Shown: positions 1 to 6,709, counted from the first letter of the stretch. The stretch is DNA of 12,864 nt from Chromatiales bacterium (GCA_027001895.1 JALTLP010000254.1:1-12864); one strand, 5' to 3'. Program-made: numbers and translations. Notes: a model not told the origin generated them from the letters alone.

Positions 1-132
1 CTTGAAACCGTTTTCAATCTGTCATTAGTACGTGATGGCGGTAAATTTAACGCTTCTGCCTTAGCATCTTATGAACAGGACTGGCAGCAATTAACTGAAA
101 TTAATGAACTGGAGTTAGCAAGTAATGAATAA
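1..132 (+). CDS. 3' end of an unidentified gene upstream of the ferredoxin gene
   Basis: An open frame enters from the left edge and ends with TAA at 130-132, giving 43 C-terminal residues that begin LETVFNLSLV and end ELELASNE. I do not recognise the family from this piece. Its stop overlaps the start of the ferredoxin gene by 8 bases (125-132), so it is very likely co-transcribed and translationally coupled with ferredoxin and bluB. That context suggests a cobalamin-pathway function, but the fragment itself shows no motif that proves it. Confidence 0.6.
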   Translation, partial: LETVFNLSLVRDGGKFNASALASYEQDWQQLTEINELELASNE

Positions 133-475
133 AACAGAAAAACCTAAAATGATGGACTATGCCCGTCACATGCTGGTATGTGTCGGCCCGCGCTGTACAG
201 AAGAAGGTGAAGCACAGGAACTATTTGAAACCCTTGGCGAAAAATTTAAAGCCGCAGGTATTGATAAAGGTGAATTACGTGTTAAGCGTACCCGTACACA
301 TTGTTTTGCAACCTGCAAATCTGGCCCTATTATCTCTATTCAGCCAGATGGTATCTGGTACTACAATGTCACCGAAGCTAACCTTGACCGTATTATTAAC
401 GAGCATCTTGTCGGCGGTCAACCGGTTGAAGATTTAATTTATCATCGTCAGGGTGGAACCTGTGCTACAAACTGA
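125..475 (+). CDS. Thioredoxin-fold [2Fe-2S] ferredoxin
   Basis: This is a 116-residue soluble protein of the thioredoxin-like [2Fe-2S] ferredoxin family, a one-electron carrier. Four candidate cluster ligands are visible: Cys19 and Cys24 in CVGPRC, and Cys60 and Cys64 in CFATC. The family's KSGP turn and PDGIWYYNV strand follow, and the C-terminal helix INEHLVGGQPV is also typical. There is an extra Cys113 near the end. The ATG at 125 has GGAG at 111-114, 10 bases upstream, inside the preceding gene. The gene overlaps its upstream neighbour by 8 bases and bluB by 23 bases. Ferredoxins of this type occur in B12 clusters, so a role in supplying electrons for flavin or cobalt reduction is plausible here, but the partner is inferred from context only. 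Confidence 0.9.
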   Translation: MNKTEKPKMMDYARHMLVCVGPRCTEEGEAQELFETLGEKFKAAGIDKGELRVKRTRTHCFATCKSGPIISIQPDGIWYYNVTEANLDRIINEHLVGGQPVEDLIYHRQGGTCATN

Positions 476-1124
476 GTCAATCGCTTTCTCTTCTACAGAA
501 CGCGAAACCCTGAGAAAAATTATGCTGGCGCGTCGCGATATGCGACATTTTATTCCAGATAGAAAAATTGATGAAGATGTATTAGCACGCATTATGCAAG
601 CGGCGCATAGCGCGCCTTCAGTTGGATTAATGCAACCCTGGCGATTTATTCTTATCAGAGATAAATTCTTACGTGAAAAAATATCCACCATTGTTGATCA
701 GGAAATTGAACAGACAGCAAATGTTATGAATGAGCGTAAGACTGAATTTCTGAAATTAAAACTCGAAGGTATCCGTGACTGTGCCGAATTAATTGCCGTA
801 GTCCAGGCTCCAGATGATGGAACCCTGCTTGGTCGTCGTACACTGGCGGATGAAATGGCACTGTGCTCTACGGCCTGTGCTATTCAGAATTTATGGCTTG
901 CAACACGCGCAGAAAACCTCGGGATGGGCTGGGTGTCCTTTTTTGACCCCGTCAAACTTTCAGAGTTGCTGCAATGTCCTAAAGGAGCTTTGCCCATTGC
1001 ACTGCTTTGTCTGGGACCGGTAAAATATTTTTACGATGAACCCATGTTAGTTAAGAAAAACTGGCGTGACGCTAAACCCCTGAGCACCGTGTTATTTCAA
1101 AACAGATGGCAGGATGAAGCCTGA
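453..1124 (+). CDS. bluB: 5,6-dimethylbenzimidazole synthase (BluB)
   Basis: BluB is a nitroreductase-fold flavoenzyme. It consumes reduced FMN and O2, fragmenting the flavin into 5,6-dimethylbenzimidazole, the lower ligand of cobalamin. The 223-residue product has the expected length. RRDMRHF carries Asp29, which matches the essential Asp of the characterised Sinorhizobium BluB. AAHSAPSVGLMQPWRF (about 50-65) is the FMN-binding loop, and GMGWVSFFDP carries Ser162, which matches the second catalytic residue. Translation must start at GTG 453 or GTG 462: the next in-frame ATG encodes residue 24, just before the catalytic Asp. Either start lies inside the ferredoxin gene, so translation is probably coupled. 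An ordinary nitroreductase is the alternative, but the RRDMR and GWVSFFDP motifs favour BluB. Confidence 0.92.
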   Translation: MEPVLQTESIAFSSTERETLRKIMLARRDMRHFIPDRKIDEDVLARIMQAAHSAPSVGLMQPWRFILIRDKFLREKISTIVDQEIEQTANVMNERKTEFLKLKLEGIRDCAELIAVVQAPDDGTLLGRRTLADEMALCSTACAIQNLWLATRAENLGMGWVSFFDPVKLSELLQCPKGALPIALLCLGPVKYFYDEPMLVKKNWRDAKPLSTVLFQNRWQDEA

Positions 1125-1134
1125 TAATTCTATA

Positions 1135-1173
1135 TTGCTGTTCTGAATTATTTGAACAGCAACGATATTTTTT
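1135..1173 (+). terminator. Probable Rho-independent terminator after bluB
   Basis: A perfect 9-base-pair stem, TTGCTGTTC (1135-1143) with GAACAGCAA (1154-1162), encloses a 10-base loop. Five bases later comes a T-rich run (1168-1173). It starts 11 bases after the bluB stop and lies between two convergent genes. The T-run is on the plus strand, so it mainly fits termination of the bluB transcript. The minus strand has the same hairpin after the patatin stop but no T-run, so it would be weaker in that direction. Confidence 0.65.
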
Positions 1174-2131
1174 ATTCGTACAGTTTGTTTACAAGCTGTT
1201 CCAGAGCCGGTTGCATTCGTCGGACACTTTCACGCCCTTCATTAACCGCAATGGCTGCTTTATCGAATTCGAGCAAACCGAGTTGTGATAATTGCGGTGT
1301 AAGAATAACATCGGGCGGATCACCGGCCATACGACTACGGGTAATTCTGTCCTGCATGATGTTTATCGAACTTGCCATTACATCAAACAAACCGGGTGTA
1401 TAGACATTATCACCAAACATACGAGCTAAAAAGGTTTCTTTATGTTCACTAATATTATGTTTTAATTGCTCAGAGACTCTTTCAAAAAAACCAGTCGGGT
1501 TATCATTCTTTAGCTTTTCTTCTGCTTGACAGGGTAATGCCTGATTAGAAGTATGCTTACCAACAAGATCACCATTCAGGTTTACCGCAATAACAATATC
1601 TGCACCCATTGCCCGGCACAATGAAATCGGAACAGGATTCGCAAGGCCTCCATCAACTAACCAGCGACCATTAATATTTACGGGTGTAAACATACCCGGC
1701 ACCGAAATGGATGCTCTCAATGGTTCAAGTAATTCCCCCTGTTGAAACCAGACTTCACGCCCTGTTTCAAGCTCAGTTGCAACCATCCCGAACTTTCGCG
1801 GTAAGGATTCAATGGCATCTTCTGTTATATATCCACGAACAAGATCAAGCAGTTTTTCACCCTGAATAATTCCACCACCTGTAAGAGTAACATCGATATA
1901 ATTAAGAATTTCTTTCCAGGTAAGGGCATGCACCCACTTATCAAGTTTGTCCAGCAGATTACTTGCATAAGCGGCACCAACCAGCGCACCTATTGAACTG
2001 CCTGCCACGATTTCAGGTGCAATACCATTTTTAGCCAGTTCGTTGATAACACCAATATGCGCCCAACCACGCGCAGAACCACTACCAAGCGCAAGACCTA
2101 TTTTTGGTTTATATATATGCCGGTTTGTCAT
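1172..2131 (-). CDS. Patatin-like phospholipase, RssA type
   Basis: This 319-residue protein belongs to the bacterial patatin family, lipid acyl hydrolases with a Ser-Asp dyad. The family elements appear in order: the oxyanion-hole loop GSGSARGWAHIG (about 16-27); the nucleophile elbow GSSIG at 44-48 with Ser46; and DGG at 160-162 with Asp160 as the dyad partner. The length is close to that of E. coli RssA. No signal peptide or membrane segment is seen, so it is probably cytoplasmic. The C-terminal region (about 195-319) is more divergent and rich in charged residues. The start ATG has no clear Shine-Dalgarno sequence. The gene converges on bluB and is divergent from the outer-membrane protein gene at 2381. 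The substrate is unknown. Confidence 0.88.
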   Translation of the reverse strand: MTNRHIYKPKIGLALGSGSARGWAHIGVINELAKNGIAPEIVAGSSIGALVGAAYASNLLDKLDKWVHALTWKEILNYIDVTLTGGGIIQGEKLLDLVRGYITEDAIESLPRKFGMVATELETGREVWFQQGELLEPLRASISVPGMFTPVNINGRWLVDGGLANPVPISLCRAMGADIVIAVNLNGDLVGKHTSNQALPCQAEEKLKNDNPTGFFERVSEQLKHNISEHKETFLARMFGDNVYTPGLFDVMASSINIMQDRITRSRMAGDPPDVILTPQLSQLGLLEFDKAAIAVNEGRESVRRMQPALEQLVNKLYE

Positions 2132-2312
2132 GTGTTATTCATACCATCTGGATTTATGTAACTATATTTGTCATTTTTTTAAAAGGGAAATAATCACTAA
2201 AAATAAAATCTCCGTTCACTTTTAATTTTTTTATAAAAGCGCATACAGGCAAGACTTTAATTACTCTGCTTTTACTTTAATCTACTTCTTAACAAATAAA
2301 AAATGCAATTAT

Positions 2313-2356
2313 TGTGATCCAGCTCAATTCCATTTATACGCCCTGTGTTAGATAAT
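2313..2356 (+). promoter_or_regulatory. Candidate promoter with CRP/FNR-superfamily-like site
   Basis: TGTGA-TCCAGC-TCAAT at 2313-2328 resembles the CRP consensus TGTGA-N6-TCACA, with a perfect left half and a three-of-five right half at the right spacing. A GATAAT hexamer at 2351-2356 could be the -10 element; the -35 candidate at 2328-2333 (TTCCAT) is poor. With a start site near 2363 the CRP-like site would be centred about 42 bases upstream, the usual position for activation from a site overlapping -35. AAGGAG at 2368-2373 follows, 7 bases before the ATG at 2381. The reading rests on motif matching by eye. Confidence 0.45.
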
Positions 2357-2380
2357 TAACAAAATACAAGGAGTAAGTAA

Positions 2381-3226
2381 ATGACAATATTACGTGAAAT
2401 AAACAAAAAACAACAACTGTTATTAATAGCTATCATTTTTATCACCTGCAGTCCCGCTTCGTATGCTCTCGACAGCGCTCAGTCTAAACTAAGCAGTGCC
2501 AGTAATATCTCAGTTTCAGTAGGACTGGAGTATGACACAGGCGATTACGGTACAACCGATACAACGGATACCTGGCGTGTTCCCGTTGGTGTGGATTATC
2601 AGAAAGGAGCTTACTTTGCAGGCCTTAGTATTTCATATATTAATACAAAAAGTACCGGAACGATTACACTAAGTAGTGGCAATTCACGAATGAGAAATTT
2701 TACCAATAGCAGCTCATCGACCACATCCACAACAGTTTCTAAAGCATCCGGTATGGGTGACCTGAATCTTTACGCAGGGTATCATTTTCCATCAGGCAAC
2801 GCTGGTAAAACAGATTACAGTATAACAGCACATATCAAACTGGCCACCGCCGATGAAAACAAGGGACTTGGTACCGGTGAAAATGACTATGCAATTGAAG
2901 CAGGACTGACTAACAGCCTTGATAAGGGTACATTATTTGGCAGTATTGGTTATCAGGTTAACGGTGATACAGCAACAACAAATTTTGACGATATATTCTA
3001 TGCCAATGCAGGCATTAGCTTTCCTTTTAAAACAGAATATCGATTGGGTGCTATGCTGGATTACGCACAGGCAGCATCGCCAGGTTTTGATGATTCGCTT
3101 GAATTAAGCGGTTTTATGAATATACCGATGGAAAATAAGCGCAGTGTATACCTCTATGCACTGCTCGGTCTGAGTGATGGTAGTCCTGATTATGGTATAG
3201 GTATGAACTATCGATTTGGCTTGTAA
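2381..3226 (+). CDS. Outer-membrane beta-barrel protein (Phenol_MetA_deg-like)
   Basis: This 281-residue exported protein has a signal peptide: a positively charged start (REINKKQQ), a hydrophobic core LLLIAIIFIT and a SYA cleavage site after Ala29. The mature part is built of alternating-residue strands separated by Gly, Asn and Asp turns, typical of an outer-membrane barrel. A Ser/Thr-rich stretch at about 108-120 probably forms a surface loop. GMGDLNLYAGYHF followed by KLATADENKGLGTGENDY (about 153-170) resembles the pattern of the MetA-pathway phenol degradation barrel family and related putative transporters. The last residues are YRFGL, so the chain does not end in the usual aromatic residue. 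A strong AAGGAG precedes the ATG. Substrate and function are unknown. Confidence 0.8.
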   Translation: MTILREINKKQQLLLIAIIFITCSPASYALDSAQSKLSSASNISVSVGLEYDTGDYGTTDTTDTWRVPVGVDYQKGAYFAGLSISYINTKSTGTITLSSGNSRMRNFTNSSSSTTSTTVSKASGMGDLNLYAGYHFPSGNAGKTDYSITAHIKLATADENKGLGTGENDYAIEAGLTNSLDKGTLFGSIGYQVNGDTATTNFDDIFYANAGISFPFKTEYRLGAMLDYAQAASPGFDDSLELSGFMNIPMENKRSVYLYALLGLSDGSPDYGIGMNYRFGL

Positions 3227-3249
3227 CCTGTAACATCTGGCATTATAGT
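3221..3249 (+). promoter_or_regulatory. Candidate sigma-70-type promoter for the EncFtn-like gene
   Basis: TTGTAA at 3221-3226 and TATAGT at 3244-3249 are separated by exactly 17 bases. The first hexamer overlaps the stop codon of the upstream barrel gene. A start site near 3256 would give a leader of about 32 bases containing AAAGGAG (3275-3281) before the ATG at 3288. The ferritin-like gene could therefore be transcribed alone as well as by read-through. Confidence 0.5.
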
Positions 3250-3287
3250 AAATTGCAACCCCGTAATAGAGATAAAGGAGCCTAAAC

Positions 3288-3566
3288 ATGGCCTATCAGG
3301 AAAATGAATCGTCATTATCAAATGACGTTAAAGATATGCACCGGGCAATAGAGTCTTTAAAAGAAGAACTTGAAGCCGTCGACTGGTACAACCAGCGCGT
3401 AAATGTTTGCAGCAATGCTGAACTTAAAGCCATACTGGAACATAACCGTGACGAAGAAAAAGAACACGCTTCCATGCTAATGGAATGGATAAGACGACAG
3501 GATCCACGATTTGAAAAAGAACTTAAAGATTACCTGTTTACTGACAAACCCATTGCACATAAGTAA
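3288..3566 (+). CDS. EncFtn-family ferritin-like protein lacking an encapsulin-targeting tail
   Basis: The 92-residue product matches, as I recall it, the core of the Rhodospirillum rubrum encapsulated ferritin (EncFtn), a two-helix protein that forms an iron-oxidising site at a subunit interface. Shared blocks are EELEAVDWYNQRV (26-38) and ILEHNRDEEKEHA (49-61), then a W-I-R-R helix and the YLFTDKPI end. The expected metal ligands are present: Glu27, Glu57 and His60, with Trp33-Tyr34 and the outer glutamates Glu26 and Glu29. The chain stops at residue 92, directly after the helical core. The R. rubrum protein continues into a tail whose end is the encapsulin-docking peptide. Neither that tail nor an encapsulin gene is present here. 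Cys41 is an unusual extra residue. The likely role is iron or redox-metal handling in the cytoplasm. The ATG has AAAGGAG 6 bases upstream. Confidence 0.85.
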   Translation: MAYQENESSLSNDVKDMHRAIESLKEELEAVDWYNQRVNVCSNAELKAILEHNRDEEKEHASMLMEWIRRQDPRFEKELKDYLFTDKPIAHK

Positions 3567-3594
3567 GGCAGGGGAAAGCCCCTCTTCCCTGCTT
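3566..3594. terminator. GC-rich hairpin between convergent genes, possible terminator
   Basis: AGGCAGGG (3566-3573) pairs with CCCTGCTT (3587-3594), including one G-T pair, around a 13-base loop. A nested alternative, GGGG-AAAG-CCCC (3571-3582), is also possible. The hairpin sits immediately after the EncFtn-like stop and reaches the antiporter stop, so it may end transcription from both sides. There is no proper T-run on either strand, which makes intrinsic termination doubtful. Confidence 0.35.
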
Positions 3595-4795
3595 AGGCAG
3601 GCGCACCAAATTTAGAGTAACTCCACTTCATAATAAGTGGAGGTGCAATCGTTGTCAGTGCAATGACAATAACAATGCCCGCATATATTTCATTATTAAA
3701 TATACCGCTAACGCGTCCCAGTTCAGCAAAAATCAATCCCACCTCACCTCTTGGAACCATAGCAAAGCCAATAATCATTCGCATTTTCCATGATTCTTTT
3801 ATAAAAAGCACGCCCGAGAATTTGCCTATTATAGCGACCACAAAAAACAACAGAGAAAAGCTCCATATAAATGGCGAAGTCCAGTCTATCTGGTGCAGAT
3901 TTAATGACAAGCCAACCATGACAAAAAATATAGGCGTAAACAAATGAATAATCGGTCGCATTTGTTCTTCAATCCGGTGAGCAAAATTTTCATCGGTACG
4001 GATTGAAATACCCAACGGTAAGAAGAATCTGCGGGATAAAGCCAAACCAGCCGCAAACCCACCGAGTAATTCCGGCGCACCTACTGCATGAGCTAACCAT
4101 GCAAAGAATAAAACGAGCGATACGATCATACTGGGGATTAAACCCGGTATTTCACTATGCGTATCATAACGATTGATAATGATTGCCATTAATTTAGCAG
4201 CAAGTGGTGCCAGTACAAAAAATGCAGCAACAAACAATAATACTTTACTGGTATTAGCAAGGCTAACCCCGCCCCCTATTGAAAATTCATACAACAATGC
4301 CAGTAAAACAACCCCCAGTATGTCATCCAGCACTGCTGCCCCCAGAACTATCTGCCCTTCTCTTGACTGATGTCGTTTTAAGTCAGACAACACACGTATA
4401 GTAATGCCAATGCTTGTTGCTGTTAAAGTTCCACCAATAAACAGGGACACCAGTAAAGACAGATTAAAGAATGTGTAGCTTAATCCAAACCCCAGAACAA
4501 AAGGAATAAAGAAGCCACCCAGAGCAACCACGAATGATTTTTTACCGGTACTTACCAGCTTCTTTACATCTGTTTCAAGACCAACCTCGAAAAGTAAAAG
4601 AATAATACCAATCTCAGCCAGTAATTTCAGAACCTCATTGGGTTCCAACCAGCCCAGAATACTGGGTCCCAGTACGACACCCGCCAATAACTCACCAATA
4701 ACCGACGGTGATTTTAAACGAACAGCCAGTTCAGCCATCAGTCTTGCCGTCAGTAAAATAGCGAGCAAGTAAAGAAAAAAAGTATGTGTTTCCAT
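3593..4795 (-). CDS. CPA2-family Na+/H+ antiporter (NapA/KefB-like membrane domain)
   Basis: This 400-residue inner-membrane protein has a dozen or so hydrophobic segments and no cytosolic nucleotide-binding (TrkA-N) domain, so it is a transport core alone. Family hallmarks are SPSVIGELLAGVVLGPS (29-45), LLLFEVGLE (66-74), TATSIGITIRVL (125-136), and LGAAVLDD with Asp157-Asp158 at the ion-binding site. The paired aspartates match electrogenic NapA-type Na+/H+ exchangers, and Lys325 in GKFSG is the expected basic partner. FAMVPRGEVGLIFAE (344-358) is a further family signature. The expected activity is exchange of Na+ (or K+) for H+ in pH or salt homeostasis. The gene is last in an operon with a kinase and a phosphatase, 24 bases after the phosphatase stop, and has its own AGGA (4804-4807). 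Confidence 0.9.
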   Translation of the reverse strand: METHTFFLYLLAILLTARLMAELAVRLKSPSVIGELLAGVVLGPSILGWLEPNEVLKLLAEIGIILLLFEVGLETDVKKLVSTGKKSFVVALGGFFIPFVLGFGLSYTFFNLSLLVSLFIGGTLTATSIGITIRVLSDLKRHQSREGQIVLGAAVLDDILGVVLLALLYEFSIGGGVSLANTSKVLLFVAAFFVLAPLAAKLMAIIINRYDTHSEIPGLIPSMIVSLVLFFAWLAHAVGAPELLGGFAAGLALSRRFFLPLGISIRTDENFAHRIEEQMRPIIHLFTPIFFVMVGLSLNLHQIDWTSPFIWSFSLLFFVVAIIGKFSGVLFIKESWKMRMIIGFAMVPRGEVGLIFAELGRVSGIFNNEIYAGIVIVIALTTIAPPLIMKWSYSKFGAPA

Positions 4796-4819
4796 TTTAA
4801 ATATCCTGTTACTACTGCA

Positions 4820-5656
4820 TTATTTTAGTGGATAAAGACGAAAACCAATAATGGTTAAATCATCCGGTTTACATGCATATAAGTCCGCTGGTGCCTGCAT
4901 ATGTTCAATCGTTTGCTTAAACAACTTTCTAATTGCTGTCGAAAGCCTGCCTTTACGGGCAGTATTTATAATAGTATCAACAGGCAGGTTATCTGTTAGA
5001 CCATCGCTGGCGATCAGTACGGTATCATATCTGGCAAGTTCAATGGCAGGTCCAACCGCTATATGCATTTCACTGTTACCCAGTAAATTTGAAACAATAT
5101 GTCGCTGATCATGCTGCATTGCTTCATCAGAATCAATTAATCCTGCTTCAATGGCATAACCAACAGGTGAATGTGGAATTGTCTGGTGTATTAACCTGCC
5201 ACGTTGTCCCATAATAATGATTTCAGAGTCACCCACATGATATGTTCGAATTGTTGAACCATTTTGTTCTACAACGGATACGGTCGATCCGGCACCAATA
5301 CCAAGCGCTATAATTGCACTGTTAGCCTGTTCAATGCCATTTAAAATTGCATCGCGCAATTCTGAACCCACGCTGATTGCCTGTTGTACTGATTTTAGTA
5401 TTAATTCAATAGTAAGAGCAGAAGCCTGTTCACCGCCGCGCATACCACCGGCACCATCAGCGACAACAAGCACTGATGAAGTATTACTAACTGGTATTAA
5501 TACAGCCGCATCTTCGTTACTGGTTTTCTTATCGGGTGAACGTGCTGTACACATAACAGCACTACCATTTGATATGTTTGTAACAAAACATTCAGGCTTG
5601 TTCTGCCCGACGAAGGACTTGCTGTTCTGCAAAGGCTCACGATTTATTCTTGTCAT
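4820..5656 (-). CDS. PP2C-family serine/threonine protein phosphatase
   Basis: This 278-residue metal-dependent phosphatase has the PP2C motifs in order: NEDA with Glu48-Asp49; VADGAGG with Asp67-Gly68; GSTVSVV (123-129); HVGDSEIII with Asp143; ASDGLTDNL with Asp218; and KPDDLTIIGF with the final acidic residues 265-266. These supply the two-metal site that dephosphorylates Ser/Thr residues. No membrane segment is seen. The first 40 residues are a poorly conserved leader. The ATG follows the kinase stop after 2 bases (TAG-CG-ATG) without a clear ribosome-binding site of its own, which points to translational coupling and a fixed ratio of the two enzymes. The natural role is to reverse the neighbouring kinase's phosphorylation, possibly on the antiporter encoded downstream. 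Confidence 0.9.
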   Translation of the reverse strand: MTRINREPLQNSKSFVGQNKPECFVTNISNGSAVMCTARSPDKKTSNEDAAVLIPVSNTSSVLVVADGAGGMRGGEQASALTIELILKSVQQAISVGSELRDAILNGIEQANSAIIALGIGAGSTVSVVEQNGSTIRTYHVGDSEIIIMGQRGRLIHQTIPHSPVGYAIEAGLIDSDEAMQHDQRHIVSNLLGNSEMHIAVGPAIELARYDTVLIASDGLTDNLPVDTIINTARKGRLSTAIRKLFKQTIEHMQAPADLYACKPDDLTIIGFRLYPLK

Positions 5657-5658
5657 CG

Positions 5659-6393
5659 CTAATCAGGCCACTGCATGGTTTCAAGATAATCGCGTAACTG
5701 ACCCGCACTACGAAATTTTTTTAAAATAAGTGTCCGCTTTAAGCCGCAAATAATACCTTTAGCAACAGGTGAAAGTTTACTGTAATATCTTTGCCCTCCA
5801 AGTGCGTCATAAAAGATCCGGATTAAGTTAACAACATCTTCATGGATATTTGCCGAAGTACATTTACCCCAGTGAAAAAGATCCAGCAGTTTAATTTCGA
5901 AACCTGTACCATGACGACGAATAATAATATTTCCTGTATGTAAGTCACCGTGGTATTCACGCATATGGTGGATATGCTCTATGCCTTCTGCCAGCCCATG
6001 CAACAAGTGCAGTGCCTGAAATAAATCAAGCCGTTTACCGGGTTGCTTGTTTAAAAAATTTTCCAGAATATCGCCTTCAACAAAATCTGAAACCATAAAG
6101 CTGACCGACTCGTTGCGATAAGTAATGGTTTCCTGCGTTTGATATTGAATCAGGATATTACACTGTCTTAATTTATGTAGCTTTTTAGCGTAAAACAGCA
6201 GATTCTTGTTCTTTGGGTTTCGGTCTGGGTAATAAAACTTTGCTGCACGCTCAATATCAGTGGCTATTTCATTAACCAGAAAAACTTCACCTTCCCAACC
6301 CGCCCCGAGTCGTTTAATGACTTCGTACTTTCGCGCCAGAATTCGCCCTGGGTGAAAATCAAACGAGGTGATTTTTGAACGCTTTGCCGCCAT
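5659..6393 (-). CDS. Serine/threonine-type protein kinase domain protein, atypical catalytic loop
   Basis: This 244-residue soluble protein is a nearly bare kinase domain. The N-lobe has the glycine loop LGAGWEGEV (29-37) and AAKFYYP with Lys52 for ATP phosphates. FMVSDFVEGD (99-108) is the hinge. The C-lobe has the catalytic loop HGDLHTGN (148-155), with Asp150 as base and Asn155 for metal. LLDLFHWG follows, with Asp171 in the position of DFG. HGDLH in place of HRDLK, and DLF in place of DFG, resemble small-molecule kinases and some bacterial atypical protein kinases, so the substrate class is not certain. No sensor or membrane domain is attached. The gene leads the kinase-phosphatase-antiporter operon. 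The start ATG has only a weak GGG-type ribosome-binding site. Confidence 0.82.
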   Translation of the reverse strand: MAAKRSKITSFDFHPGRILARKYEVIKRLGAGWEGEVFLVNEIATDIERAAKFYYPDRNPKNKNLLFYAKKLHKLRQCNILIQYQTQETITYRNESVSFMVSDFVEGDILENFLNKQPGKRLDLFQALHLLHGLAEGIEHIHHMREYHGDLHTGNIIIRRHGTGFEIKLLDLFHWGKCTSANIHEDVVNLIRIFYDALGGQRYYSKLSPVAKGIICGLKRTLILKKFRSAGQLRDYLETMQWPD

Positions 6394-6642
6394 GTGTTGC
6401 CCATTTATAATGTCCGTAATACCTGACTATGGCTAAAAAACAGCAGAAATTCCAATAGTTTATAAATTTTTAACGTTACAGGCCTGCCAAATTTGCCCAG
6501 ATTAACCCATGCAGATTACAAAAACTCAACCGTTTACTTTTTATCTTATTGATATTGCTATGAAAATATCCATGATAAGGACAAAATAAGCGAGATTATT
6601 GCAGCCTGAAAGTTAGATAAACAATGACGAAATTAGTTTAAA

Positions 6643-6655
6643 TATGTAGTACATA
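6643..6655. promoter_or_regulatory. 13-base palindrome, possible operator
   Basis: TATGTA-G-TACATA is a perfect dyad around a central base. It lies about 67 bases upstream of the predicted start site for the barrel gene at 6747, which suits an activator. The composition is AT-rich, so a chance match is possible. Confidence 0.3.
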
Positions 6656-6680
6656 CCATTGTAAACATTGGGATTTTTCC

Positions 6681-6709
6681 TTTACAAACACAGAATCATG
6701 GCATATGCT
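6681..6709 (+). promoter_or_regulatory. Candidate sigma-70-type promoter for the small barrel protein
   Basis: TTTACA (6681-6686, five of six matches to the -35 consensus) and TATGCT (6704-6709, four of six) are 17 bases apart. A start site near 6716 leaves a leader of about 31 bases with GAGG at 6736-6739 before the ATG at 6747. Confidence 0.5.

Noticed and set aside
434..691. 85-codon minus-strand frame across the ferredoxin and bluB genes
   Set aside because: It lies opposite well-supported coding sequence and has no recognisable protein features; it is a shadow frame.
2129..2142. A four-codon upstream frame (ATGAATAACACATGA, minus strand) whose stop overlaps the patatin start
   Set aside because: It could act as a leader peptide, but it is too short to support and may be chance in AT-rich sequence.
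3564..3600. A frameshift hiding an encapsulin-targeting tail after the EncFtn-like stop
   Set aside because: Only 26 bases separate the stop from the convergent antiporter gene, and neither alternative frame encodes a tail resembling the Gly-Ser-Leu-Gly-type docking peptide.
6551..6570. Inverted repeat GATATT and AATATC in the intergenic region
   Set aside because: Six-base AT-rich arms with an 8-base spacer are expected by chance in such sequence.
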